From positions 43,489 through 107,488 of the forward strand of contig JACZKS010000010.1 in NCBI GenBank assembly GCA_014859895.1: a stretch of DNA of 64,000 nt. The letters run 5' to 3'. The notes below the pieces were generated by a model. It worked only from the letters and a program-made list of their open reading frames with translations. It did no database searches and was not told the DNA's origin. Position 1 is the stretch's first letter, and every line of letters starts with the position of its first letter. This document shows positions 18,766-28,997 of this stretch, one piece after another. Source of the DNA: Rhodospirillales bacterium (GTDB lineage: Bacteria > Pseudomonadota > Alphaproteobacteria > Rhodospirillales > Shumkoniaceae). The translations under genes and the position numbers were made by a program.

Positions 18766-19611
18766 ATGCGCCTGCTCGGACTCGGCGACAACACCGTCGA
18801 CATCTACGTGGACCGGAACATCATGTTTCCCGGCGGCAACGCGGTGAACGTGGCGGTGCTCGCCAAGCGCCTGGGGGGTGCTGCTGGCTATCTGGGCTGC
18901 CTCGGCAACGACGCCTTCGGCAGCCTGTTGCACGATGCCCTATCGGCCGAAGGGGTGGACCTTTCCCGCTGCCGTCGCATCGATGGCGAGAACGCCCATG
19001 TGCTGGTCCGGCACCGCGACGGCGACCGGGAGTTCGTGAAATCGACTCCGGGCGTACGGGCACGCTACGAACTGGATACCGGCGACTTCGCCTACATCAA
19101 GGGCTTCGACGTCGTGCACTCCAGCTATTGCAGCGACAACGACGCGATGATCCCGGCCATCGCGGCGGCGGCGATCCGGCTATCTTACGATTTTTCCAAC
19201 CGCTGGACCGACGACAAAAGGAGCCGGCTGGCGCCCCATGTGGACATTGCCTTTCTGTCCCATGCGGACCACTCGGATGCGGAAAGCGTCGAGGCGCTGC
19301 TCCAATGGTCGTCGGCGGGGCCGCGGGTGGTGGTGATGACCCGCGGCGGCGACGGGGCGCTCGCCTATGTGGACGGCACGCTCTACCGCCAGGAGGTTCT
19401 GCCGGCCACCGTCGTCGATACCCTCGGTGCGGGGGATGCCTTCATCGCCGGTTTTCTCACACGCTATCTGGCCGACGGCGCCATCCAACCGGCCTTGCAC
19501 AATGGCGCCCGCGCGGCCGCTGCCGCCTGCGGCTGGCTGGGCGGCTTCGGCCACGGAATCGCGATCACCGGGCTTTCGCCCGAAGAGATGTCTCTGAGCA
19601 TTCGCTCATAA
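18766..19611 (+). CDS. PfkB family carbohydrate kinase, fructoselysine 6-kinase (FrlD)-like
   Basis: MRLLGLGDNTVDIYVDRNIMFPGGNAVNVAVLAKRLG ... VVDTLGAGDAFIAGFLTRYL (PfkB signature). Confidence 0.88.
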   Translation: MRLLGLGDNTVDIYVDRNIMFPGGNAVNVAVLAKRLGGAAGYLGCLGNDAFGSLLHDALSAEGVDLSRCRRIDGENAHVLVRHRDGDREFVKSTPGVRARYELDTGDFAYIKGFDVVHSSYCSDNDAMIPAIAAAAIRLSYDFSNRWTDDKRSRLAPHVDIAFLSHADHSDAESVEALLQWSSAGPRVVVMTRGGDGALAYVDGTLYRQEVLPATVVDTLGAGDAFIAGFLTRYLADGAIQPALHNGARAAAAACGWLGGFGHGIAITGLSPEEMSLSIRS

Positions 19612-19635
19612 ACCAGAAAAAACGAATGGTGAACT

Positions 19636-20616
19636 ATGAACAACGCATTTGAACGGAATATCCAGGCCGCACTGGCGGCCGTCGCCAAGCGCGAAAAGCT
19701 GGCCAACGTCTTCTTCGTCGCGTGCGGCGGCTCGTTCGCGCAGATGCACGCGCCGAAGTACGTCCTGGATCGCGAGTCCGCCTCGCTGGTCGCCGAGACG
19801 TACAATTCGGCCGAATTCGTCGCCCGCGACCTGCCCAGGCTAGGATCCTCCAGCGTGGTCATCTTGTGCTCCAGTTCGGGCAACACGCCGGAAACCGTGG
19901 CGGCGGCCAAGTTCGCGCGCGAACATGGCGCCTACACCATCGGCCTGACCACCAAGTCCGAATCCGATCTCGCCAAGGCCGTCGACAGTGTCGTTCTCTA
20001 TGTCTCGAAACCGGCGGAAGCCAACGCGGACGGCGTCGGCCCCGCCCTGCTCAGCCTGGCGTTCGGGCTTCTGCGCGACCGCGAGGGCAACCGCAAGCAC
20101 GAAGCCCTCACCAGGAGCCTGTCGGCCCTGCCCGGCCTAGTGGCCCGCGCCCAGGCGGCCCATGACGCGGACGCCCTGCGCTGGGCCAAGGCCGTGAGGC
20201 GCGAGCCGGTCATCTATACCCTGGCCAGCGGCCCCAACTACGGCGTCACCTATTCGTTCGCCATCTGCATCCTCCAGGAAATGCAGTGGATACACACTCA
20301 GGCCATCCACGCCGGTGAATACTTCCACGGTCCCTTCGAGATCATCGACGACACGGTCCCCTTCATCCTGGTACTGGGAACCGGCGCGTGCCGGAAGATG
20401 GACCAGCGGGCGCTCGATTTCACCCGCAAGTTCACGGACAAGATTCTGACCATCGACATCGAGGCGCTCGATCTCGCCGGCATCGAGACCGATGTCATCG
20501 ACTATATGCAGCCGCTGATCCTCCAGCCGCTGTTGCGCACCTACGCGATCCGTCTTTCGGAATCGCGCGGCCACCCGCTGACGGTGCGCCGCTACATGTG
20601 GGCCATGGAGTACTGA
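19636..20616 (+). CDS. SIS-domain protein, fructoselysine-6-phosphate deglycase (FrlB)-like
   Basis: VFFVACGGSFAQMHAPKYVLDRES, ILCSSSGNTPETVAAAKFAREHGA, IHAGEYFHGPFEIID. Confidence 0.87.
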   Translation: MNNAFERNIQAALAAVAKREKLANVFFVACGGSFAQMHAPKYVLDRESASLVAETYNSAEFVARDLPRLGSSSVVILCSSSGNTPETVAAAKFAREHGAYTIGLTTKSESDLAKAVDSVVLYVSKPAEANADGVGPALLSLAFGLLRDREGNRKHEALTRSLSALPGLVARAQAAHDADALRWAKAVRREPVIYTLASGPNYGVTYSFAICILQEMQWIHTQAIHAGEYFHGPFEIIDDTVPFILVLGTGACRKMDQRALDFTRKFTDKILTIDIEALDLAGIETDVIDYMQPLILQPLLRTYAIRLSESRGHPLTVRRYMWAMEY

Positions 20617-20653
20617 GGAAATCGGCGAGGCGATGCGGTGAGGGAATAATCCA

Positions 20654-22720
20654 ATGAGCTGGATGATCGGCGTTGACGTGGGCGGCACGTTCACGGACTT
20701 TTTCGCCTTTGACGGCGGGTCCGGGCAAATCCGCTATTGGAAGCGCCCCTCCACTCCGTCCAATCCCACCGACGCGGTGATCGCCGGGCTTCGCGAGCTC
20801 AGCGCCGCCCACGGTGTACCGCTGGACGACGTGGAGCGCCTGTGCCACGGCAGCACGGTGGCGACCAATACGCTGATCCAGCGGCGCGGCGCGGCGGTGT
20901 CGATGGTGACCACCAAGGGCTTCCGCGACATCCTCGAAATCGGCCGCCAGGTCCGTCCCGCCATCTACGACTTCCAGCTCGATCAGCCCGAGGCCCTGGT
21001 GCCTCGCCGGCACCGCTTCGAACTCGGCGAGCGCACCATGGCGGACGGTTCGGTCCGCACGCCCGTGGATTCTGAGGGCCTGGGCCACGTCATCGAGGCG
21101 CTCCGCGCGTCGGGGACCGAGGCGGTGGCCGTGTGCTTCCTGTTTTCCTACCTGCGCCCCGATCACGAGCGCGAGGTGGGCGACGCGCTGCGCCGGGCGC
21201 TACCCGGGATGGCGATCTCGCTGTCGTCGGAGGTCCAGCCGGAGTTCCGCGAGTTCGAGCGGTTTGCCACCACGGTGATCAATGCCTATCTCCAGCCGCG
21301 GCTCGACGTCTACCTGTCGTCCCTGGTGGATACGGTGAAGCAGACCGTTCCCGGGGCACGGGTCGGCATCAACCAGTCGAGCGGCGGCCTGATGTCGCTC
21401 GATGTGGCCCGCGCCTTTCCGGTCCGCATGGCGTTGTCGGGACCGGCGGCGGGCGTGGTGGGGGCGATCCAGATCGCCAGCGAGGCCGAGCGGCCGAACA
21501 TCATCACCCTCGATATCGGCGGCACCAGCGCCGACGTGGCCCTGATCCAGGACTACAAGACCGAATTGACTCACGGCCGCGACGTCGACGGCTTCCCCAT
21601 CATGCTGCCGATGATCGACATCACCACGGTCGGCGCGGGGGGCGGCTCCATCGCCTGGTTCGACGCCGACGGCCTGTTCAAGGTCGGCCCCCAGAGTGCC
21701 GGCGCGGAACCGGGACCGGCGTGCTATTGCCGGGGCGGCACGCTGCCGACCGTGTCGGACGCCAACCTCGTGCTCGGCCGCCTCAGCGAATCCCTGCTGA
21801 ACGGCGAGATGCGGCTGGATGTCGAACGCGCCCGATCGGCCATCGCCACGGTCGCCGATCCCATGGGCAAGACGGTCGAGGAGGCCGCTCTCGGCCTGCT
21901 GGAGGTCATGGTCGTCAATATGGTGCGCGCCATCCGCACGCTATCGGTGGAACGGGGCCACGATCCGCGCGACTTCACGCTCATGCCGTTCGGCGGCGCC
22001 GGCGGCCTGCATGCCCGCGACGTAGCGGTAGCCCTTGGCATGAGGGAAATCCTCATTCCCCTGGCGCCGGGCATCGTCTGCGCCCAGGGCCTAGCGGACG
22101 CCGACCTCCAAGAGAACTTCGTCCTCAGCAGCGTGTTCCCGTGTACGCCCGAGAGGATGGAGAACCTACGCGAGCGGCTCTCGGCCCTGGAGCGACAGGC
22201 GGCGGCCTGGTTCGAGGCCGAAAAGACAAATCCGGCCCGCCGGCAAATCGACTTCTCACTCGACACCCGCTTCAAGGGCCAGAACTTCGAGCTCACCGTC
22301 GACGTCGGCACCGGCACCGGAAACGGTGACATCGACATCGCTTCGCTGCCGGTGATCCTCGAGCGCTTCTTCGCCGCCCACGAGCGGGCCTATGGCTTCG
22401 CCAACCACGATGCCCCGGTCGAGATCGTCAACTGCCGGGCCACGGCGCGGGCCTCGCTGGGCGCGCCACGGCCCGCCAAGCGGGCGATCACCACGACCCG
22501 CGCACCCAGGGCGGCGCACACCCGCCCGGTCCGCTTCTCCGCCACCAGCGCGATGATGACCCCGGTTTTCAGCCGCGACGCCCTGCAACCCGGAGACGCC
22601 ATCACCGGACCGGCCATCATCGACCAAATGGACTCCACGACCGTCATCTTCCCCGACGACGTCGCCCGCATCGATGCCTATGGAAACATCCTCGTCACGG
22701 TGACTCAGAGCCATGCCTAA
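20654..22720 (+). CDS. Hydantoinase/oxoprolinase family protein (HyuA-like)
   Basis: MIGVDVGGTFTDFFAFD ... LCHGSTVATNTLIQRRGA ... MALSGPAAGVVGAI ... ITLDIGGTSADVALI. Confidence 0.95.
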   Translation: MSWMIGVDVGGTFTDFFAFDGGSGQIRYWKRPSTPSNPTDAVIAGLRELSAAHGVPLDDVERLCHGSTVATNTLIQRRGAAVSMVTTKGFRDILEIGRQVRPAIYDFQLDQPEALVPRRHRFELGERTMADGSVRTPVDSEGLGHVIEALRASGTEAVAVCFLFSYLRPDHEREVGDALRRALPGMAISLSSEVQPEFREFERFATTVINAYLQPRLDVYLSSLVDTVKQTVPGARVGINQSSGGLMSLDVARAFPVRMALSGPAAGVVGAIQIASEAERPNIITLDIGGTSADVALIQDYKTELTHGRDVDGFPIMLPMIDITTVGAGGGSIAWFDADGLFKVGPQSAGAEPGPACYCRGGTLPTVSDANLVLGRLSESLLNGEMRLDVERARSAIATVADPMGKTVEEAALGLLEVMVVNMVRAIRTLSVERGHDPRDFTLMPFGGAGGLHARDVAVALGMREILIPLAPGIVCAQGLADADLQENFVLSSVFPCTPERMENLRERLSALERQAAAWFEAEKTNPARRQIDFSLDTRFKGQNFELTVDVGTGTGNGDIDIASLPVILERFFAAHERAYGFANHDAPVEIVNCRATARASLGAPRPAKRAITTTRAPRAAHTRPVRFSATSAMMTPVFSRDALQPGDAITGPAIIDQMDSTTVIFPDDVARIDAYGNILVTVTQSHA

Positions 22721-24416
22721 GCCTATCGCCCACGACCCGATCACCCTCGAAATCCTGTCCAACGCATTGCGCTCGGTGGCCGACGAAACTTTCGTCGCGT
22801 TGCAGAAGAGCGCCTATTCCACCAACATCAAGGAGCGGTGCGACCACTCCACGGCGCTGTTCGACGCCAAGGCGCGCCTGATCATGCAGGCCAAGCGTTC
22901 GCTGCCTGTCCACGTGGGCGCCATCTCCGGCACCATCTCGAAGCTGGTGGAAAAGTACCAGGGCGACATCCACGAGGGCGACGTGTTCGTCGGCAACGAC
23001 CCTTACGCGGCGTCCGGCGGCCACCTGCCCGACGTCTGCATCATCGCGCCCGTGTTCCACAGCGGGCGGTTGGTGGGATTCAGTGGTTGTACCGCCCACC
23101 ATGCCGACATCGGCGGATCCAACGTGGGCGGGGCCAGCGGCGGGCTGACCGAGATCTTCCAGGAGGGCTTCCGCATCCCCATGGTCCGGCTGTTCAGCAA
23201 GGGGACGCTGAATCGCGACATCTTCGAGATCATGCTGCTCAACGTGCGCGGCGCCGACGAGCGGCGGGGCGACTACTACGCCCAGTTCGCGGCGGTGTCG
23301 CTCGGCGTCAAGCGACTGAAGGAAATCTGCGACCGCTACGGCGCCGATTTCGTCGAGGCAGCGTTCGAGGAACTCATCACCCGCACCCGCGAGCGCATGG
23401 AGCGGGCGCTGGAAATGATCCCGGCCGGGGAATACACCTTCCGCGACATTCTCGACGATGACGGGGTGGCCAACCACGACCTGCCGGTGGTGGTGACGAT
23501 CCGCAAGACCGACGGCCGCCTGATCGTCGATTTCACCGGCACGGCGCCGCAAACCCCGGGCAACGTCAACTCCCCCTGGGTCGATACCGTGTCGATGGTG
23601 ATCTATACCTTCAAGGGATTGTTCGATCCCGACATTCCCAACAACCACGGTCTGCTCAGCGCGATCGAGGTCGAGGCACCGCAAGGCTCGCTCGTGCGCC
23701 CCAACTACCCGGCTGCGGTGACCAACCGCTCCTACACCAGCCAGCGGATTGTCGACGTCATCCTCGGCGCGCTGGCCGACGCCCTGCCGGAACGCGTCGT
23801 GGCCGCGTCCAACGGTTCAAACACCGGCATCTACCTCTACGGCACCGATCCGCGGACCGGCAACCCCTTCTACTTCTTCGAGACCATGGGCGGGGGCTTC
23901 GGCGGTCGGGCCACCAAGGACGGCAAGGACGCGGTCCAGGTTCACGTCACCAACACCGCCAACACGCCGATCGAGGCCATCGAACGGGAATTCCCCCTGC
24001 TGGTCGAGGAATACGCCATCGTCGAGGATTCCGGCGGCGCCGGGCGCTTCCGCGGCGGCTGCGGGCTGCGTCGCGTCATCCGCCCCCTGACGACGGACTG
24101 CACCTTCGGCGGCACCGCCGAGCGGTTCACCCACAGGCCCTGGGGGTTATTCGGCGGCAAGGAGGGCGAGACAGGCTTCTTCGGTATCCGCAGTGTGGAC
24201 GGCGCGCTGAAGGTACTGCCGACCAAGGTTCCCCGGGTCAAGGTGACGCCCGACGACCTCGTGGTGATGCAGACCGCCGGGGCCGGCGGCTACGGCGAAG
24301 CGTCGCAACGGACGGCCGAAGCGGTGAGGGCGGACCTGAAGGACGGGAAATTTTCCGAGGACTACATCAGCCGGCACTACGGGACGATCGATCCGGCGCC
24401 GGGAAAAGGACGATGA
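22713..24416 (+). CDS. Hydantoinase B/oxoprolinase family protein (HyuB-like)
   Basis: DPITLEILSNALRSVADETFVALQKSAYSTNIKERCDHSTALFD; overlaps hyuA end. Confidence 0.95.
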   Translation: MPKPIAHDPITLEILSNALRSVADETFVALQKSAYSTNIKERCDHSTALFDAKARLIMQAKRSLPVHVGAISGTISKLVEKYQGDIHEGDVFVGNDPYAASGGHLPDVCIIAPVFHSGRLVGFSGCTAHHADIGGSNVGGASGGLTEIFQEGFRIPMVRLFSKGTLNRDIFEIMLLNVRGADERRGDYYAQFAAVSLGVKRLKEICDRYGADFVEAAFEELITRTRERMERALEMIPAGEYTFRDILDDDGVANHDLPVVVTIRKTDGRLIVDFTGTAPQTPGNVNSPWVDTVSMVIYTFKGLFDPDIPNNHGLLSAIEVEAPQGSLVRPNYPAAVTNRSYTSQRIVDVILGALADALPERVVAASNGSNTGIYLYGTDPRTGNPFYFFETMGGGFGGRATKDGKDAVQVHVTNTANTPIEAIEREFPLLVEEYAIVEDSGGAGRFRGGCGLRRVIRPLTTDCTFGGTAERFTHRPWGLFGGKEGETGFFGIRSVDGALKVLPTKVPRVKVTPDDLVVMQTAGAGGYGEASQRTAEAVRADLKDGKFSEDYISRHYGTIDPAPGKGR

Positions 24417-24479
24417 AGGACCGGGCCGACCGATTTGGCTCACGCCGAAAGCCGTCCCCGCGGAACATGGATGATTAAT

Positions 24480-24516
24480 CCAATATTTTGAATTGGGCTA
24501 ATAATTGGGATAGTAT
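24480..24516 (+). promoter_or_regulatory. Second copy of operator/promoter, upstream of the TRAP operon
   Basis: CCAAT-N7-ATTGG (24480-24496), -35 TTGAAT (24488-24493), 17 bp, -10 TAGTAT (24511-24516). Confidence 0.65.
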
Positions 24517-24563
24517 TGTGAGCTTCGAGGCCGTTTGGGTGAACGTTCAGCAGGAGAATTAAC

Positions 24564-25577
24564 ATGCGCATCACGCGAAGGAATGTCCTGCGGCTGTCGG
24601 CCGGAATGGTGGCCGCATCCGCAGTGTCGGCCTGGCCAAAGATCTCTTACGCCACCCCCCAAAAGTGGGGCCTGGCGGACGAATACGATCCGAATTCCTT
24701 GACCGGGATGGACTGCCGGCACTTCATCGACGAGGTGAAGAAGCGGGTCGGCGACGAACTGGAGATCACCTATCACGGTGGCGGAACGCTTGGCTACAAG
24801 TCGGTGGACCAGTTCAGCGCGGTCGAGGACGGGCTCGTAGAAAGCGCGATCACGCTCACGTCGCAATTGAGCGGCATCGATCCGTTCTTCGACCTCACCT
24901 CCCTGCCCTTCCTGGTGCCGACGCTAGGGGACATGCGGAAGGTGTGGAAGATCGCCAAACCGGAAATCACCAAGATCTTCGCCGCCCACAACATGGTGGT
25001 GCTGTGGGCCATGCCCAACGCGCCAAGCGGCATTCATGCCAAGATGCCGATCGACGGGGTCGAGGCGCTCAAGGGGCTGCGCATCCGCACCTACGATGCC
25101 ATCGGCACCAAGACCTTCAAGACCGCCGGCGCCTCGCCGCTGCAGATCGCCTGGGCCGACTTGGTGCCGCAGCTTTCGACCGGCGGCGTGGATGCGGTGT
25201 TGACCTCGGCCGATGGCGGCATGCGCCTCAGCGTCTGGGATTACGTGAACAACTTCACGGCCATGAACTACGTCATGGCGTTGTTCATGATGCACGTGAA
25301 CAAGGACGCCTGGGACAAACTGTCGCCGAAGGCCCGCAAGGCCATCGAGGAAGCCTCGGAACTGGCGGACGACTACGCATGGAAGACCACGGCCGAGTCG
25401 GTCGAGAAGGGCTACCAAGCCATGGAGGCCCACGGCATGAAGATCACCCGCGAGCCGCCGGCGGAGGCGTTCAAGGTGCTTTCCGAGGCCGCCAAGCCCG
25501 TCAAGGAGGAGTGGGTGAAGAAGGTCGGCGATCGCGGCAAGAAGGTCCTCGACGAAATCGCCAAGATCTCGGGCTGA
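24564..25577 (+). CDS. TRAP transporter substrate-binding protein (DctP family)
   Basis: Tat-like leader (MRITRRNVLRLSAG), LRIRTYDAIGTKTFKTAGASPLQIAWADLVPQLSTGGVDAVLTS. Confidence 0.92.
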   Translation: MRITRRNVLRLSAGMVAASAVSAWPKISYATPQKWGLADEYDPNSLTGMDCRHFIDEVKKRVGDELEITYHGGGTLGYKSVDQFSAVEDGLVESAITLTSQLSGIDPFFDLTSLPFLVPTLGDMRKVWKIAKPEITKIFAAHNMVVLWAMPNAPSGIHAKMPIDGVEALKGLRIRTYDAIGTKTFKTAGASPLQIAWADLVPQLSTGGVDAVLTSADGGMRLSVWDYVNNFTAMNYVMALFMMHVNKDAWDKLSPKARKAIEEASELADDYAWKTTAESVEKGYQAMEAHGMKITREPPAEAFKVLSEAAKPVKEEWVKKVGDRGKKVLDEIAKISG

Positions 25578-25695
25578 CGGCCCGCGAGGGCGTATCGCAG
25601 CTGCGGGCCTCACCCTTTGAAGGCTCGGGGTGAGGCCCGGTCCCGGCGGTTGGTCGGGGCGAACGATGCGGAGTCTGGCGGGGAGGAAAACGGGC

Positions 25696-26250
25696 ATGGC
25701 AGAGGTCGAGGGTCAGGACCGGCCGCAGGCACCACCACGCTGGATCGGTCTGATTGCCGCGGTTTCATCGCGGCTCAACACCCTTGCCGCCGTTATCGCC
25801 GGCATCTTGCTGGTCCTGATGGCCAGCCTCATCATCGTCGAAATCTGTTTGCGGTTCTTTTCGCTGTCCACCTACATGACCGACGTGCTGGTGGGATACG
25901 GGGTTGCCGCCATCACCTTCCTCGCCATGGCCTGGGCCCTGGAGAAGGGGACCATGATCCGGGTAAGCGTGGTCACCCAGCGGCTGCCGGCACCCATCCG
26001 CCCGTGGGTGGAAGGATTCTCACTGGCCTGCGCGATCGGGGCGTTCGGATTTCTGCTGCATTTTCAGTGGCACATCCTGTCGCGCGACTTCGTCCGCGGG
26101 ACCACGACCCAGCATATGATGCCCATTCCCCTGTGGATTCCCGACGCCATCTTTTTCGTTGGGCTGTCGCTTTTGTTGCTTCAATTTCTGGTCCGCCTGC
26201 TTCTCCTGCTGACCACCCGATACGAATCCGACGCCACGCTGGTGCTTTAA
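25696..26250 (+). CDS. TRAP transporter small permease (DctQ family)
   Basis: Four-TM small protein between DctP and DctM; start at MAEVEGQDRPQAP. Confidence 0.85.
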   Translation: MAEVEGQDRPQAPPRWIGLIAAVSSRLNTLAAVIAGILLVLMASLIIVEICLRFFSLSTYMTDVLVGYGVAAITFLAMAWALEKGTMIRVSVVTQRLPAPIRPWVEGFSLACAIGAFGFLLHFQWHILSRDFVRGTTTQHMMPIPLWIPDAIFFVGLSLLLLQFLVRLLLLLTTRYESDATLVL

Positions 26251-26304
26251 GAGAACCGCCCACGCCCGGCGGCCGACCGGGCTTGCGGAATGGAAGGATT
26301 GCCG

Positions 26305-27618
26305 ATGGATACGTTGACGTCCGGCCTGATCGTTCTCGCACTTACCACCGCGTTTCTCGGCGCCGGGATGTGGATATTCGTCGGGTTGCTGATGGCGGCA
26401 CTGGGCGCGTTGTCGATCACCCTGGGTTACCCGCCGACGCGGATCGGCATGATCGCCACCAGGGTGATCGCCTCCAAGGCCATCTCCTGGGAACTGGCGG
26501 CCATTCCGATGTTCATCTGGATGGGCGATATCATTTTCCGCACCGACATCGCGCAACGGCTGTTCCTCGGGCTGGCACCGCTGGTCAAGCGGATTCCCGG
26601 CCGGCTCCTGCACACCAACGTGCTTGGCTGCGCGCTGTTCGCCGCCATCAGCGGCTCGAGTACCGCCACCTGCGCCACGGTGGGCAAGATCACCATCCCC
26701 GCACTCATGCAGCGCGGCTACGATGTGAATCTGGCCTCGGGATCGCTGGCCGGCGCCGGCACCTTCGGCCTGCTCATTCCGCCGTCGATCGCCATGATCA
26801 TCTACGGCGTGATCGGCGAGGTCTCGATCGCCCAGTTGTTCGCCGCCGGCATCGTGCCGGGGCTGATGATCGCCAGCCTCTATTCCGGCTACATCGGCCT
26901 TCGATCCCTGCGAACCCCGATGATCGCACCGCGCGACGATACGCCGATCAGCGGACACGAGATCCTGAAAAGCATCGGCAACCTGATGCCGATCATCATC
27001 CTCATGGTGATCGTACTGGGCTCCATCTATTCCGGTCTGGCGACGCCGTCGGAGGCCGCGGCTGTAGGCGTGCTGACAGCCATCATCATCACCGTCGTGA
27101 CGAGACAGTTCTCCTGGGCGCTGATGCGGGATTCGCTGGGCGCCACCATCCGCATCTCGGCCATGCTGTGTATCCTCATCGCCTCGTCCTCCTTCCTTTC
27201 CGCGGCGATCGCCTACATCAACCTCCCCACCGCGATTTCCGAAACCATCGCGGCATGGAAGCTGTCGCCTTATTTGTTGCTGTTCATGCTGACCCTCATC
27301 TACATCGTGCTCGGCATGTTCATCGACGGATCCTCGATGACGGTGATGACCGTGCCGATCGTGCTGCCGCTGGTGGTACACGCCGGCTTCGATCCGGTGT
27401 GGTACGGCATCTATCTGATCATCATGATCGAGATGAGTGCCATCACTCCGCCCGTGGGCCTCAACCTCTACATCCTGCAAGGGCTCACGGGACGTACCTT
27501 CGAGAATACAGTGCGCGCGACCGTGCCCTTCTTCTTTCTGCTTTGCATCGGAACGGTCATTCTGGCGATCTTTCCGGAAATCGCCCTGTGGCTTCCGAGG
27601 CTTTTGTTTAGCCACTGA
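26305..27618 (+). CDS. TRAP transporter large permease (DctM family)
   Basis: AAISGSSTATCATVGKITIPALMQRGYDVNLASGSLAGAGTFGLLIPPSI, MIEMSAITPPVGLNLYILQG. Confidence 0.95.
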   Translation: MDTLTSGLIVLALTTAFLGAGMWIFVGLLMAALGALSITLGYPPTRIGMIATRVIASKAISWELAAIPMFIWMGDIIFRTDIAQRLFLGLAPLVKRIPGRLLHTNVLGCALFAAISGSSTATCATVGKITIPALMQRGYDVNLASGSLAGAGTFGLLIPPSIAMIIYGVIGEVSIAQLFAAGIVPGLMIASLYSGYIGLRSLRTPMIAPRDDTPISGHEILKSIGNLMPIIILMVIVLGSIYSGLATPSEAAAVGVLTAIIITVVTRQFSWALMRDSLGATIRISAMLCILIASSSFLSAAIAYINLPTAISETIAAWKLSPYLLLFMLTLIYIVLGMFIDGSSMTVMTVPIVLPLVVHAGFDPVWYGIYLIIMIEMSAITPPVGLNLYILQGLTGRTFENTVRATVPFFFLLCIGTVILAIFPEIALWLPRLLFSH

Positions 27619-27656
27619 TGCGTTCCGCAAGGCCGTTTGATCCCGGAGGCGTTTGA

Positions 27657-28997
27657 ATGGGTGAAAATCCTCTCGATCCTGTGATCGGTGACGAAACCCT
27701 GCCGCGAAAGGTCGACGTGGTCGTGATCGGCGGCGGCATCGTCGGCACGTCCACAGCCTTGTCCCTGGCCGAGGGCGGCCTCAAGGTCCTGCTGTGCGAG
27801 AAGGGGCGGATCGGCGCCGAGCAGTCCAGCCGCAACTGGGGCTGGGTCCGCCAGATGGGCCGCGACCCCGCCGAGCTTCCGCTCGCCATCGAAAGCCTGC
27901 GGTTGTGGGAAGGGATGAATGCGAGAGTGGGCGCCGAAACCGGCTTCCGCCGCACCGGGATCACCTATCTGATCGATTCCGCCCGCGTCATGGCCGAGTA
28001 CGAGGATTGGCTGATCCACGCGCGCCAATTTGGCCTGCCATCCCGTTTCCTGGGCCGTGACGAACTGGCCGCCCATCTGCCGGGCCTGGCCCGTTCGTTC
28101 AAGGGGGCGCTCTATACCGAGAGCGACGGTCGGGGAGAGCCCGCCATGGCCGCCCCCGCCATCGCCGAGGCGGCGCGGCGGGCGGGGGTCGGCATCGCGA
28201 CCGGCTGCGCGGTACGCGGCATCGAACGTCAGGCCGGCCGAGTGTGCGGCGTAGTGACGGAACGGGGCGCCGTCGGCTGCGACGCGGCCGTTCTGGCCGG
28301 CGGGGCGTGGTCGCGCCTGTTTGCCGGCAACCTCGGCATCGACTTCCCGCAGCTTAAGGTCCTCGGTACGGTCGCCCGGATCAGCGCCGTCGAGGGCGTT
28401 CCGCAGATGCCAGTCGGGGGCGGCGACTTCTCGTTCTGCAGACGGCTGGACGGCAGTTTCTCGGTAGCTCGGCGAAATGCCACCATCGCGCCCGTCGTGC
28501 CGGACAGCTTCCGCCTGTTCGTCGACTACCTGCCGAGCCTTGTCAAAACCTGGCGCGAGTTCAGATTGCGCATCGGCCGCCGATTCGTCGAGGAATGGCA
28601 AATTCCGCGGCACTGGCGGCTCGACGAGATCTCTCCCTTCGAACGCGTACGGGTGCTCGATCCCGCCCCCGTCCCGTCGCTTAATCGTGAGGGCCTGGAC
28701 AATCTTCGCCGGGCGTTCCCGGCCTTCGCCGGGGCGCGGATCACCCAAAACTGGGCGGGCCTGATCGACGTGACACCCGACGCAACGCCGGTGATCGGGC
28801 CGGTCGACGCCATTCCTGGCTTCTTCCTGGCGAGCGGCCTTTCCGGCCACGGCTTCGGTATCGGGCCGGGAGCGGGAAAGCTGATGGCCGAACTGGTCAT
28901 GGGCCGGACGCCCTGCGTCGATCCTCATCTCTTCCGCCTGGACCGCTTCAAACGGGCGACGTCCATTGGGAAAACGGGCACGAATTGCCGGCCTTAG
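27657..28997 (+). CDS. FAD-dependent oxidoreductase, DAO/DadA family
   Basis: VDVVVIGGGIVGTSTALSLAEGGLKVLLCEKGRIGAEQSSRNWGWVRQ; C-terminal WAGLIDVTPDATPVIGPV. Confidence 0.93.
   Translation: MGENPLDPVIGDETLPRKVDVVVIGGGIVGTSTALSLAEGGLKVLLCEKGRIGAEQSSRNWGWVRQMGRDPAELPLAIESLRLWEGMNARVGAETGFRRTGITYLIDSARVMAEYEDWLIHARQFGLPSRFLGRDELAAHLPGLARSFKGALYTESDGRGEPAMAAPAIAEAARRAGVGIATGCAVRGIERQAGRVCGVVTERGAVGCDAAVLAGGAWSRLFAGNLGIDFPQLKVLGTVARISAVEGVPQMPVGGGDFSFCRRLDGSFSVARRNATIAPVVPDSFRLFVDYLPSLVKTWREFRLRIGRRFVEEWQIPRHWRLDEISPFERVRVLDPAPVPSLNREGLDNLRRAFPAFAGARITQNWAGLIDVTPDATPVIGPVDAIPGFFLASGLSGHGFGIGPGAGKLMAELVMGRTPCVDPHLFRLDRFKRATSIGKTGTNCRP

Noticed and set aside
26020-27630. 536-aa minus-strand ORF
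   Set aside because: Antisense shadow of DctM; low-complexity polar composition without domain-like motifs.
27468-28928. 486-aa minus-strand ORF
   Set aside because: Antisense to the well-supported DAO oxidoreductase.
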